DNA from: Anaerotignum propionicum
GTDB lineage: Bacteria > Bacillota > Clostridia > Lachnospirales > Anaerotignaceae
Length of the DNA stretch: 64,000 nt
Direction of reading: 5' to 3'
Assembly (NCBI RefSeq): GCF_024461735.1
Contig: NZ_JANGAD010000002.1
Coordinates: 310,001-374,000 of the forward strand
Below the pieces are notes generated by a model that was not told where the DNA came from, searched no databases, and saw only the letters and a program-made list of their open reading frames with translations. The position numbers were made by a program, and so were the translations under genes. Below are positions 43,029 to 51,083 of the stretch, piece after piece. Each line of letters opens with the position of its first letter. The stretch's first letter is position 1.

Positions 43029-43628
43029 TTAATTTACTGACTTATTTCCTCGAAAACCAGCTAAAAAAAGAGGCATCATTTGATTTGCATATTGGCAAAG
43101 GGAGTATTCCCCATTGCAGATACACCAGTCATAAATGAGGGCTCTCTCACACAACGCATAGGCCTTTACAAATTCATTTACCGACACATTTGAGCGCAGA
43201 TCACCTCGCTGTTGTCCTTCTGTTGTAATTTGGCGCAACAACTTGTAATAAACCCGATTGTGATCCAGCAGGTGCTTTTGGCCGCTGGTAACAAGCTGAG
43301 AGGAGTATAATCTGGCAAGTAAATCCATAGAAATACTGTCGTCAATCATACGAAACATTTCTTGATTTAAAAGCATAAGCTTATCAAAGCTGTCTAATTC
43401 ACTATCCAATTGGGGAATCAATTCTTGATATTTATTATCAAACAATTCGGAAAGGGTGCCCAGCAGTGCATCCTTTCCACCGAAATAGTGATAGAAAGAA
43501 CCTTTTGAAGTGCCAGATAATTCAACAATTTCTTCAATGGTTGTTGCATCATAACCTTGCTCATAAAACAGCTTCCAAGCCGCTGTAATAATTTTACCTT
43601 TTGTGTTGCGGCTATTTTTTTTCCCCAT
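43029..43628 (-). CDS. TetR/AcrR-family transcriptional regulator
   Basis: A 199-residue regulator with an N-terminal TetR helix-turn-helix (GKIITAAWKLFYEQGYDATTIEEIVELSGTSKGSFYHYFGGKDALL) and a helical ligand-binding C-terminal domain with two cysteines near the tail (CERALIYDWCICNGEY). AAGGAGAGG precedes the ATG and lies over the end of the CARF gene 13 bases upstream, so it is last in a tight run. It may repress that run or the downstream putP gene; no operator was identified. Confidence 0.9.
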   Translation of the reverse strand: MGKKNSRNTKGKIITAAWKLFYEQGYDATTIEEIVELSGTSKGSFYHYFGGKDALLGTLSELFDNKYQELIPQLDSELDSFDKLMLLNQEMFRMIDDSISMDLLARLYSSQLVTSGQKHLLDHNRVYYKLLRQITTEGQQRGDLRSNVSVNEFVKAYALCERALIYDWCICNGEYSLCQYANQMMPLFLAGFRGNKSVN

Positions 43629-43641
43629 GTGGTTCCTCTCC

Positions 43642-44871
43642 TTAAATCTTTTTCCATTTCAAACTTACCAAATCATGCTCCCGTATGGCTTTTACCAAGC
43701 GCTGACCGAAATCCTCCGCCATAATATCTGTTGCATCTAAAAGCTCTAATCCCAGTTCCAGGGCTCTTTTGTAGGTTCCGGTATTGCCTTTTCTGTCTTT
43801 GCCAAAGGTAATGACAATCCCTTTTGAAAACCACCCGCCTAATCGTTTTTTTGCAATCAAAAGTTCATTCAGCGCTGCTGTATCTGCATCCCGCAGTTTG
43901 CAAGAAATAAAAACAGGTAAAGAGTCATCCATTAAAATCACATCAATTTCGTTTCCTGCCACTGTTATGTTATCATAAGCGTTCCAATCAATCATGGTGC
44001 CTAACTTTACATCATGAAACACACCTGCTTTTTTTGCAGCAATATATACATAGAGCTCAAGCCAAACACCATAGCTGATGCAATACTGCTTATCTTCCAC
44101 AGAGTGAAATGCGAATTGAACATATTCTCCCTCTATCACCAGATTATGAATAAAGCCCATACATTGAAATTTCTCCAAAATTATCCGATCTGGATAAACG
44201 GGTTTACCGTTTTTCATATGTATGTTCCATTTGCTTTCCATAAACAATTCGTGGGGGAGGGTTCTGGCGGCAACGGTCTGCATAAAGCTACAGGTATATT
44301 TCCAATCTGTCAGGCGCTCAAATAAAAACCGAGCCATTTCCTCGATTATGGAAAAACGGTCCTCAGAAGGGGGGCGGTGGGATTCACCGATAAAGCAGGC
44401 ACCCTTTGCGTCAATAAAGTCCTCTAAGGTCAACGGCACTATTTTTGCCACTAAGCTGTCATCCAACAAATTGGTAATGCTTTTATTTGCCAAATCTGTA
44501 TGCAAGAGGGGAAGATTGAACTTGGTTCCTGCTTGATACCCCGCCAATAACATTAATTCACTGCCCCCTGTTAAATCTATGGAGCATTCTCCAATGTTAA
44601 AACGGTCAAGTACTCTGCTGATTTGACGGGAGATTTTATCAACGGAGGAAATATCAATGGGATAGTGTTCCACAATGATTCCCGGTATATTTCGAGATAG
44701 GCATTTTTTTAACGCCGCAAAAACCATCATATCTTGCATATTATTATCAAAAAGGTATAGAACTTTCTGGGGACGCAGGGTTAATGGTGCGACAATGTTC
44801 TTTAATACATCTTTATCATAAAATTCGATGAGAAGCTCCGTGGGAACCATCTCCCTTCTAATTTGTTTCAT
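43642..44871 (-). CDS. CARF-domain DUF1887 protein, Card1/Can2-like nuclease candidate
   Basis: A 409-residue protein. Residues 1-155 look like a CARF Rossmann domain that binds cyclic oligoadenylate: strands VLYLF and GIIVEHYPI, then DLTGGSELMLLAGYQAG (the conserved TGG loop at 101-103). Residues 160-260 are a helical/winged linker. Residues 265-385 resemble the DUF1887 PD-(D/E)xK nuclease: GVWLELYVY (Glu272), NEIDVILM (Asp310) and FISCK (Ser323, Lys325). The ExK acidic position is Ser here, so activity is uncertain. Card1 and Can2 are type III CRISPR accessories, but no cas genes or array are in the window. It sits 8 bases after gerW. Confidence 0.75.
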   Translation of the reverse strand: MKQIRREMVPTELLIEFYDKDVLKNIVAPLTLRPQKVLYLFDNNMQDMMVFAALKKCLSRNIPGIIVEHYPIDISSVDKISRQISRVLDRFNIGECSIDLTGGSELMLLAGYQAGTKFNLPLLHTDLANKSITNLLDDSLVAKIVPLTLEDFIDAKGACFIGESHRPPSEDRFSIIEEMARFLFERLTDWKYTCSFMQTVAARTLPHELFMESKWNIHMKNGKPVYPDRIILEKFQCMGFIHNLVIEGEYVQFAFHSVEDKQYCISYGVWLELYVYIAAKKAGVFHDVKLGTMIDWNAYDNITVAGNEIDVILMDDSLPVFISCKLRDADTAALNELLIAKKRLGGWFSKGIVITFGKDRKGNTGTYKRALELGLELLDATDIMAEDFGQRLVKAIREHDLVSLKWKKI

Positions 44872-44879
44872 TTACAAAA

Positions 44880-45284
44880 TTACTTCTCAAACTCTTCAAT
44901 GATGACCTCTTCTTCAAATTTCACATCTTCCTGGGGCTCCTTTTTATCTCTGTTTCCAAAAACTGCCCCAAAGTTTAGCTTGTTTACCACTCCGGGAGCC
45001 ATATCAATCAACTTGCTGACAGCATCCTGATTTTTCACATTAATGGTTTGTACACTTCCGTTTTGAATGACCAGAACGGCAGAGGGAGTGATTCTAGCGC
45101 CTACGCCACCGGCAGCGTTGACATTCTCCTTTGCACCTGCACCAGCACCTACCGCTACTTCAATCAGAGGCAGAAGGGTTAAATCTCCAATGGTAATTGC
45201 CTCGCCCACTACAGTTTTTGTGGAAACCAAAACTTCAACTTTATTAAAAAGTACGTCTACAGATTCCTTAAAATCTTTACCCAT
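44880..45284 (-). CDS. gerW: GerW/YtfJ family sporulation protein
   Basis: A 134-residue protein. The core matches YtfJ/GerW, a forespore protein needed for normal germination: NKVEVLVSTKTVVGEAITIGDLTLLPLIEVAVGAGAGA, then GGVGARITPSAVLVIQNGSVQTINVKNQDAVSKLIDMAPGVV. A charged C-terminal tail of about 35 residues follows. The start overlaps the end of the DUF2953 gene by 8 bases, the same order as ytfI-ytfJ in Bacillus, which supports both calls. Confidence 0.92.
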   Translation of the reverse strand: MGKDFKESVDVLFNKVEVLVSTKTVVGEAITIGDLTLLPLIEVAVGAGAGAKENVNAAGGVGARITPSAVLVIQNGSVQTINVKNQDAVSKLIDMAPGVVNKLNFGAVFGNRDKKEPQEDVKFEEEVIIEEFEK

Positions 45285-46275
45285 TTTGTTTTCTTCCTTT
45301 CCAAAGTTTAATTAAAATTCTGCGTACAGGTTTTGTCAAAATAAATGCCATCAGGCTATAAAGAAAATAACCAAATAAGATATTACCCTTTATACGAACC
45401 TCAATATCCTCAGCTACAAGTCTAGTAAAATCTGCCCTTACCTGAATATTTTTACCAAACTTTGCAGTTAAGATGCCTACCAAGCCCATAAAATACCCGG
45501 TATAATTGGGCTCACCCAACCCAATGGTGGCTTTCACTTTTAGATGATTGGGTAAGATTCCTTTTATCAGCCGTTTCAGCAATTTTTTTGCCGCCTGAAA
45601 AATTTCCATCTTACCCTCTATTTTTTGGAACTGATCCCAGTAAGAACGAAGCTTGTCCCTTGTAGAGGTTTCCTCATCGGGAGCATCTTCCTCATCCAGA
45701 AAGAAGTCTTTGTCTTCATCTTCAAAAATTATGGGTTTCACCTGTATCTCCGAAACTTTTACGCGCCTCACCTTTGGTCTAGTGGAGGGGGGCTCTTTTT
45801 TTATTGTTTCCTCAATAGGTGCTTTATCTGGGGTTTGCTCTGCTACAAAAATTGGTGCTTCTTCCGGTTTTGGCACAGGGTCTGTTTCAGCCATATAAAC
45901 TCCTTGTGAGGAAGAGCTTTTTGTGGAAACGGCTTCTCTTGCCACAACAGTTTCCCCGGCTTTTATTGGTTGAGTGCTGGGACGGGCTTTTCTTTTTCGT
46001 ACCTTTTTTTTCTTTGTTTTTTCACCCAAAGTAAACCAAAGAATTTTCACTTTAATTTGTGGTTCTGTTCCATAGATATAATTTCCCATGATGTGTATAA
46101 GACCGAAAAGCCATGAAACAGAAAAATCCCCCGTAAGGGTTTCCCTTTTTTCTGCTGCCAGGCCATATTTGATGGGGCATAGTAAAACCACTGCAATCAG
46201 AAAAATAAGCAGCAGAAAAATGCTTAGAAGCAGTATCCCTATGAACTTTAATACAGCCAATAGTATGCCTAACAT
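45277..46275 (-). CDS. DUF2953 domain membrane protein (YtfI-like)
   Basis: A 332-residue protein with a strongly hydrophobic N-terminus (about 1-34), a DUF2953 core and a C-terminal helix near 300-315. Between them lies an unusual proline-, lysine- and acid-rich insert (about 95-215), low in complexity, compared with the roughly 220-residue Bacillus YtfI. The family usually lies immediately before gerW, as here. The gene starts one base from the end of the DUF1461 gene. Function unknown; a role near the spore or cell membrane is inferred from the neighbours. Confidence 0.83.
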   Translation of the reverse strand: MLGILLAVLKFIGILLLSIFLLLIFLIAVVLLCPIKYGLAAEKRETLTGDFSVSWLFGLIHIMGNYIYGTEPQIKVKILWFTLGEKTKKKKVRKRKARPSTQPIKAGETVVAREAVSTKSSSSQGVYMAETDPVPKPEEAPIFVAEQTPDKAPIEETIKKEPPSTRPKVRRVKVSEIQVKPIIFEDEDKDFFLDEEDAPDEETSTRDKLRSYWDQFQKIEGKMEIFQAAKKLLKRLIKGILPNHLKVKATIGLGEPNYTGYFMGLVGILTAKFGKNIQVRADFTRLVAEDIEVRIKGNILFGYFLYSLMAFILTKPVRRILIKLWKGRKQNG

Positions 46276-46276
46276 G

Positions 46277-46960
46277 TTATTCCCCTGTCTTTATGCCCTT
46301 TAACAAAAACCAAGTCAATATCCAGATGAGAAGGGCGCCAGCAATGAACAGCCCTGCAATCCAGAAAGCGGTATCCCGAAAAAAACCTTCGGGTACAATA
46401 TTTATCAATAAATCTGTATCCGGATTTAAAATCCAATCATCATTATTAAATAGTAAAAGGTGAAACAATGTAAAATACCGATTGAAATTATAAGCCATAA
46501 GCCCTGCTAATACACCAATCAAAGTCATAAACCCAAGAATTCCCCATTGAATTCCCTTGAGAAGACAACGGCCTTTTTTTAAATACAGCAGACACCCTGA
46601 AATAAGAATCACCAATAGAACTGACCAAAAACGTATTTTCTGGGCGTCAAGGAACAACTTTTGCACATCTTGCATATGTTTTTTTTCCTTAGCATTAAAA
46701 AACTCTCGTTCCGTATTTCCGATTTTTGTATAAATCTCCAAGTCTTCGCGATCGCCTTTTAAATAGTCCATCATTTCATCAGTTACTGTCAGCAAATCTT
46801 CCATCTCAATAGAGATTGCTTCTGTAACTTGATATTTTGCATATTCTTTTTCATAATAACCGTTCATGTAATAAGCCACAAACTCTGTGGAACTGATTAG
46901 TAAAATAATCATTAGTGCCAGACCTGCGAGAAAGCCCATTCCTTTATAAAGCGCTGTCAT
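46277..46960 (-). CDS. DUF1461 (TIGR01906) integral membrane protein
   Basis: A 227-residue protein with four or five helices: one at about 10-30, a soluble loop of about 80 residues (acidic, MEDLLTVTDEMMDYLKGDREDLEIYT), and further helices at about 110-130, 137-160 and 195-220. The loop AKEKKHMQDVQKLFLDAQKI matches the TIGR01906 pattern (HMxDVkxlf). The start at 46960 overlaps the previous stop in ATGA, and GAGGGG precedes it; an earlier ATG six codons upstream is less well placed. Function unknown. Confidence 0.85.
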   Translation of the reverse strand: MTALYKGMGFLAGLALMIILLISSTEFVAYYMNGYYEKEYAKYQVTEAISIEMEDLLTVTDEMMDYLKGDREDLEIYTKIGNTEREFFNAKEKKHMQDVQKLFLDAQKIRFWSVLLVILISGCLLYLKKGRCLLKGIQWGILGFMTLIGVLAGLMAYNFNRYFTLFHLLLFNNDDWILNPDTDLLINIVPEGFFRDTAFWIAGLFIAGALLIWILTWFLLKGIKTGE

Positions 46961-47268
46961 GCAATCCCCTCTATCCACGTTTTAGGATTTGATAGATCTT
47001 TTTGTTCTTTAACCGCTTCCTCCAAAATATATGCCATAAGCTCATAAGTCTCCCGTCTGCCGTTGGCAATACCCACGATGATACTTTCCCTTTGAGGGAA
47101 CCTTCCTTTGCATAATTGCCATGAGGAAATGATTTCATACCGATTTTTTTCAAATATAAAGAGGATGCAATACAGGCGGGGCATTGGAATGCTTTTCTTA
47201 AGGGCATATATCACTGTTTCCAAGTCGCTGATATTTTCCGATACAAATAGTTCTTCTGCTAGCCTCAA
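46957..47268 (-). CDS. small protein of unknown function, first gene of the gerW run
   Basis: A soluble protein of about 103 residues with LRLAEELFVSENISDLETVIYALKKSIPMPRLYCILFIFEKNRYEIISS at the front. I do not recognise it. A TATAAT box on the minus strand (47305-47310) places transcription after an in-frame ATG at 47340, so that start is rejected. TTG at 47268 is the best remaining start, with GGAAGGAAGG about 13 bases upstream, which is somewhat far. The stop overlaps the next gene. It opens a six-gene run ending in the TetR gene. Confidence 0.6.
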   Translation of the reverse strand: MRLAEELFVSENISDLETVIYALKKSIPMPRLYCILFIFEKNRYEIISSWQLCKGRFPQRESIIVGIANGRRETYELMAYILEEAVKEQKDLSNPKTWIEGIA

Positions 47269-47405
47269 TTTGCCGTCGCCGCCTTCCTTCCATTTCTTAG
47301 AAATATTATAGCAGAATAAATGGGAAAAGAAAATACACAATAAACAGCACTTCTTTTTTATAAGAAATGCTTTGACTGTGGATAAAATTTATGATTTATA
47401 TAGTG

Positions 47406-47455
47406 AAAAAGCCCGTTTTGCGAAGCAAATCTTATGCGTAGCAATCGGGCTTTTT
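47406..47455. terminator. bidirectional terminator
   Basis: AAAAAGCCCG (47406-47415) pairs with CGGGCTTTTT (47446-47455), with inner TTGC/GCAA-like pairing. It separates the gerW run from the TauE/SafE pair, though both read on the minus strand. Confidence 0.8.
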
Positions 47456-47515
47456 CAGATTTGTAAAACTGGGGAGAATCCAATTTTTTCAGCAAGAGCC
47501 TTCGGTGTATAGATC

Positions 47516-48058
47516 CTAACGAAGGGCAGTTTCCAATTTGGATATTTGGTCATAGGGATAGTGCTGTAAAAGCTCTTTGTATTGTGGTGTTGTTAATCCT
47601 GGGGTTTGGGTGTAAATTGCAATTTTTTCATTTAAATCTGCCTGAATAAACTTAAGTTTTAATTTAGAAAATTCGTCTTTGTTCATACCTTCATTGCCTT
47701 CTTTCTTTGTTTTCTTTTTAAATACTTCGCTGAGTCCCATAAAAAACAAAAAGCCACCAAAGATTTTACGAAGCAAGTCGGCATCCATAGAAACGGCTGA
47801 AAAAGAACCCGCCGCCGCCCCTGCTAAACCAAGTATCGCCAATGGCTTTGTTGTTTTCCACAAAACATTTTTATTTTTTGTGTGGGTAATGAGTGCAACA
47901 ACGGCTGTTGGGATAAAGTAAATTAAATTCACACCCTGTGCCTGATGCTGATTTAGTTGAAGAAGAAAGATTAATGCCGGTATCAAAATCGTACCGCCGC
48001 CGATGCCCATGCCGCTGATTATACCGGAGACAAAACCAATCACCACTACCCAAATCAT
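47516..48058 (-). CDS. half-size TauE/SafE (TSUP) family protein with cytoplasmic tail
   Basis: A 180-residue protein with four helices (MIWVVVIGFVSGIISGMGIGGGTILIPALIFLLQL at the front with the TSUP glycine motif GMGIGGG) and a charged C-terminal tail of about 60 residues (EFSKLKLKFIQADLNEKIAIY). Full TSUP sulfite/sulfoacetate exporters have eight helices in about 250 residues, so this is one half. It starts at 48058, overlapping the other half by 4 bases in ATGA. GAGGATG precedes the ATG. Confidence 0.85.
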   Translation of the reverse strand: MIWVVVIGFVSGIISGMGIGGGTILIPALIFLLQLNQHQAQGVNLIYFIPTAVVALITHTKNKNVLWKTTKPLAILGLAGAAAGSFSAVSMDADLLRKIFGGFLFFMGLSEVFKKKTKKEGNEGMNKDEFSKLKLKFIQADLNEKIAIYTQTPGLTTPQYKELLQHYPYDQISKLETALR

Positions 48059-48408
48059 AGTATCATCCTCACTGCCGCCACAATCATGAATAGTCCAAAA
48101 ATCCGATGCAGCCAGATTCCGCTGAGCTTTGACAATAAACGTGCTCCAACAAAGCCTCCTGCAATTCCTCCCACTGATGCCCAAAGAGCAATGCTCCAAG
48201 CCACATCTGTTTTCCAACAATAAATAATTAATGACAGAAGGGATAGTGGCAGTATAATGCTGATTGCAGTAGCATGCGCCTTATGCTCCTCAACGTCCAA
48301 AAAGCGCTCCATTGCCGGCACAACAATGGTTCCGCCGCCAGAGCCAAATAAGCCGTTGGCAAACCCAGTGATTAAGCCGATGACTATTTGTTTCCCTTTT
48401 TTGTGCAT
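48055..48408 (-). CDS. half-size TauE/SafE (TSUP) family protein
   Basis: A 117-residue protein with four helices and the TSUP start GLITGFANGLFGSGGGTIVVPAMERFL. It ends at IFGLFMIVAAVRMIL without the second half of the fold. The partner half overlaps it, so the two are translated together and probably form a heterodimeric anion exporter. A split by mutation is less likely since each half has its own ribosome binding site, start and glycine motif. Confidence 0.87.
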   Translation of the reverse strand: MHKKGKQIVIGLITGFANGLFGSGGGTIVVPAMERFLDVEEHKAHATAISIILPLSLLSLIIYCWKTDVAWSIALWASVGGIAGGFVGARLLSKLSGIWLHRIFGLFMIVAAVRMIL

Positions 48409-48549
48409 GAAAATGACACCGCCTTTCTTTCGCTAGTATGGCGGGAAAATCCAGTAAATATGTATGCCTTGGAAAAAATTTTCTTAAAAACATGAAATAT
48501 GCAGTATTATAATATTTAAGTTTTGCAATACTACTTTTTATATGGGTTC

Positions 48550-48580
48550 ATAGGGCACCGATAAAAATCGGCACCCTATG
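48550..48580. terminator. hairpin after the Tyr/Gly-rich lipoprotein gene
   Basis: ATAGGG and CCCTAT with inner CCGAT/ATCGG form a hairpin with a 2-by-2 internal loop, but there is no clear T-run on either strand. It may be a weak terminator or RNA-stability element. Confidence 0.4.
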
Positions 48581-48606
48581 ATTGGTTCATTTAAATGCTG
48601 TTTTTA

Positions 48607-48990
48607 TTAGCTGGCAACTGTAGCTGTGCTGTTGTCCAATGTGTTTCTTACGCCGTTTGTAACATCATGGCCTGCATTTTTCAGTCCTGTGCCCATATCA
48701 CGTACATCGTTGCCTAAGGTAGTTCCAACGGTATTGTCTGTTAAAGGTCTTCCGCTGTTGATACCATAGCCATCCCAATATGCGGCGCCGCCGCTTGAGG
48801 TATAAGTCCCTGCGTTATATCCGTTATAGGCTCTGCCGTCGCTATCATAGTTATTATAGCCATAGCTGTTATAGCCATAACCATAACCATCTGTTGCACC
48901 GCCTAAGTTGTTAGCAGATTTGCCTTTGGTACAGCCACCAACGGACAACATCATAAGTGCTAACACTGTAATAAAACTGATTTTTTTCAT
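48607..48990 (-). CDS. Tyr/Gly/Asn-rich lipoprotein
   Basis: A 127-residue surface lipoprotein. A signal (KKISFITVLALMMLSVGG) ends in the lipobox VGGC at about residue 20. The mature part begins with a low-complexity YGYGYNSYGYNNYDSDG stretch, then a Gly/Ser/Thr section, and ends in VRDMGTGLKNAGHDVTNGVRNTLDN, which resembles the C-terminal helix of small sporulation lipoproteins. GGAGGG precedes the ATG at 48990; the long frame upstream of it is not used. Role unknown; an envelope or spore-coat place is inferred. Confidence 0.8.
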   Translation of the reverse strand: MKKISFITVLALMMLSVGGCTKGKSANNLGGATDGYGYGYNSYGYNNYDSDGRAYNGYNAGTYTSSGGAAYWDGYGINSGRPLTDNTVGTTLGNDVRDMGTGLKNAGHDVTNGVRNTLDNSTATVAS

Positions 48991-49422
48991 AATAAATACC
49001 CTCCTTAAGCAAAAATAATTCTTTGCATTTATATTGTCTGACGGAAAGCGAAAAAAATCCTTCATTTTAACTGGTATTATGGGGATTTTTTGGTATAAAT
49101 GTGGATAGATGGAGAAAACAAAAACTGATAAAATGTACGTTAATATTTTAGATTGCTGTATTTGTTCGTTTTGCAAGGACTTCTTCAGACAGATTAAAAA
49201 GGCGTATGAAAAATGAAAAAAAACATATGGTAGGAATTGAGGTAATTTTCATTCAATCGAAATCAAAATTAGGAGTATAAACGTTTCGTCTTTCTTAATT
49301 AAAGAAATAAAAAAATTTACATACATTATTATGTTTGGTGTAAAACTTTTTCAATTAGTAGAGCTGTGAAGCATGATTTAAGACATAAATAGAATCTGAT
49401 AAACCCCAAAGGAGCTGTCGCC
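48991..49422. other. intergenic region between the lipoprotein gene and malQ
   Basis: This 432-base AT-rich gap separates two divergent genes and must contain both promoters, but I see no well-spaced -35/-10 pair, repeat or structured RNA. One small palindrome (TTTCTTAATTAAAGAAA) lies near 49290-49306. Confidence 0.3.
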
Positions 49423-51003
49423 ATGTTTGAAAGCAGAAAAAGCGGAATTCTTTTACATCCCTCTTCCATTCCCTCGCCCTTTGGTATTGGAGATTTTGGT
49501 GGGGAAGCATATCATTTTATAGATGAGTTGGCGGCGGCAAAGCAAACCCTATGGCAGATATTGCCTCTTTGTCCCGTGGATGGCAGTGGGTCACCATATC
49601 AAAGTACATCTGCTTTTGCAGGAGAACCCTTATTCATTAGTCTGGAGTTATTGGTTGATGAGGGATTACTTACACAAAATGAGGTACAAGCAGAACGGCA
49701 AGAAATGCTTCATTGTACAGATTATTCTAAAGCAAGAAAACTGAAAATGCCTTTATTGGGAAGAGCGTTTGAAAATTTTAAGGAAATAGAATATCCAAAA
49801 GAATATAAAGATTTTTTGGAAAACAATAAAGAGTGGCTTGAGGATTATGCGCTTTTTATGGCAATAAAGTCATTTTTAATTGCAAAAAGAGAAGCAGATG
49901 ATAGCGAACTTTTGGAATTTCTAAGGGAAACAGAGGGTTTCTTAACTGAGGAAAAGGGAAAAGGATATTTCTATTCAGCTTGTTGGTGCTCTTTTTCAAG
50001 TGATGTTAGAGAGCGTCATCCGGAAGCCCTTGAGAGGTGGCGGAAAGCATTAAAGCATAACATACAATGGGAATGTTTCTTGCAATACTTATTTCATAAG
50101 CAATGGCATGCCTTAAAGAGTTATGCCAATGAAAAGGGAATTCAAATCATTGGAGATGCACCTATTTTTGTTTCCTATGACAGTGCCGATGTATGGGCAA
50201 ACCAAAAAGCATTTCAATTAAATGCATTGGGCTTTCCCACAGTGGTGGCGGGGGTTCCGCCGGATTATTTCAGCGAAACGGGTCAGCTATGGGGAAACCC
50301 TTTGTATCAATGGAAGTATCACGAAAAAACAGGGTATCAATGGTGGATTTCACGTATCTGCAAGGCTTTGCAGGATGTGGATATTTTGCGCATTGACCAT
50401 TTTAGAGGCTTTGAATCCTATTGGGAGATTCCGTTTGACGCAGTGGATGCCCGAGGGGGACAATGGGTAAAAGGACCTGGTAAAAAGCTGTTCCGAAGGC
50501 TGGAAAAGGCATTAGGAGAATTGCCCTTAATTGCTGAAGACTTGGGGATTATTACCGAAGAAGTGCATAAGCTAAGAAAGAAAATAGGGCTTCCCGGAAT
50601 GCGTATTTTGCAGTTTGCCTTTGGGCAGGATAAAAATCACCCTTATTTGCCCCATTGCTATGATAAGAATACAGTGGTTTATACAGGTACCCATGATAAT
50701 AATACCACCTTGGGATGGTATGAAAATGCAGGGGACAAAGAAAAGGATCATTTTCGCCGATATATGAATGTCACCGGTGATGCCCCAAATTGGGATATGA
50801 TTCGCCTTGCCTTCGCCTCGCCTGCATGTTTTGCTATCATTCCTTTGCAAGACGTATTGGGTCTGGGAGAGAAATATCGTATGAATCAGCCAGGGACAGT
50901 AGAGGGGAATTGGTGCTTCACCTTTACGTGGGACATGTGGCAGGTTGGGTGTACAGAGGGGTTGAAATATCTTTCTGATTTGTTCGGTAGAAACTGTGGT
51001 TAG
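49423..51003 (+). CDS. malQ: 4-alpha-glucanotransferase (amylomaltase)
   Basis: Glycoside hydrolase family 77 enzyme of 526 residues that transfers maltodextrin units. It begins RKSGILLHPSSIPSPFGIGDFGGEAYHFID, then LPLCPVDGSGSPYQSTSAFAGEPLFISLE. The catalytic acids lie in VDILRIDHFRGFESYWEIP (nucleophile Asp) and LPLIAEDLGIIT (acid/base Glu), and YTGTHDNNTTLGWY follows. AAAGGAG precedes the ATG. No glycogen or maltodextrin transporter genes adjoin it. The pgm and asnB genes nearby are separately transcribed. Confidence 0.95.
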   Translation: MFESRKSGILLHPSSIPSPFGIGDFGGEAYHFIDELAAAKQTLWQILPLCPVDGSGSPYQSTSAFAGEPLFISLELLVDEGLLTQNEVQAERQEMLHCTDYSKARKLKMPLLGRAFENFKEIEYPKEYKDFLENNKEWLEDYALFMAIKSFLIAKREADDSELLEFLRETEGFLTEEKGKGYFYSACWCSFSSDVRERHPEALERWRKALKHNIQWECFLQYLFHKQWHALKSYANEKGIQIIGDAPIFVSYDSADVWANQKAFQLNALGFPTVVAGVPPDYFSETGQLWGNPLYQWKYHEKTGYQWWISRICKALQDVDILRIDHFRGFESYWEIPFDAVDARGGQWVKGPGKKLFRRLEKALGELPLIAEDLGIITEEVHKLRKKIGLPGMRILQFAFGQDKNHPYLPHCYDKNTVVYTGTHDNNTTLGWYENAGDKEKDHFRRYMNVTGDAPNWDMIRLAFASPACFAIIPLQDVLGLGEKYRMNQPGTVEGNWCFTFTWDMWQVGCTEGLKYLSDLFGRNCG

Positions 51004-51083
51004 AATTGCTTTCTTTGACAAGTTATGCTAAAGTTAAGTCTGAATCAAGATACAAAACCCTATTATTTAGGAGGAAATAAATT

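Noticed and set aside
43029-47268. CRISPR array or cas genes near the CARF protein
   Set aside because: No regular direct repeats or recognisable cas genes were found on either side within the window.
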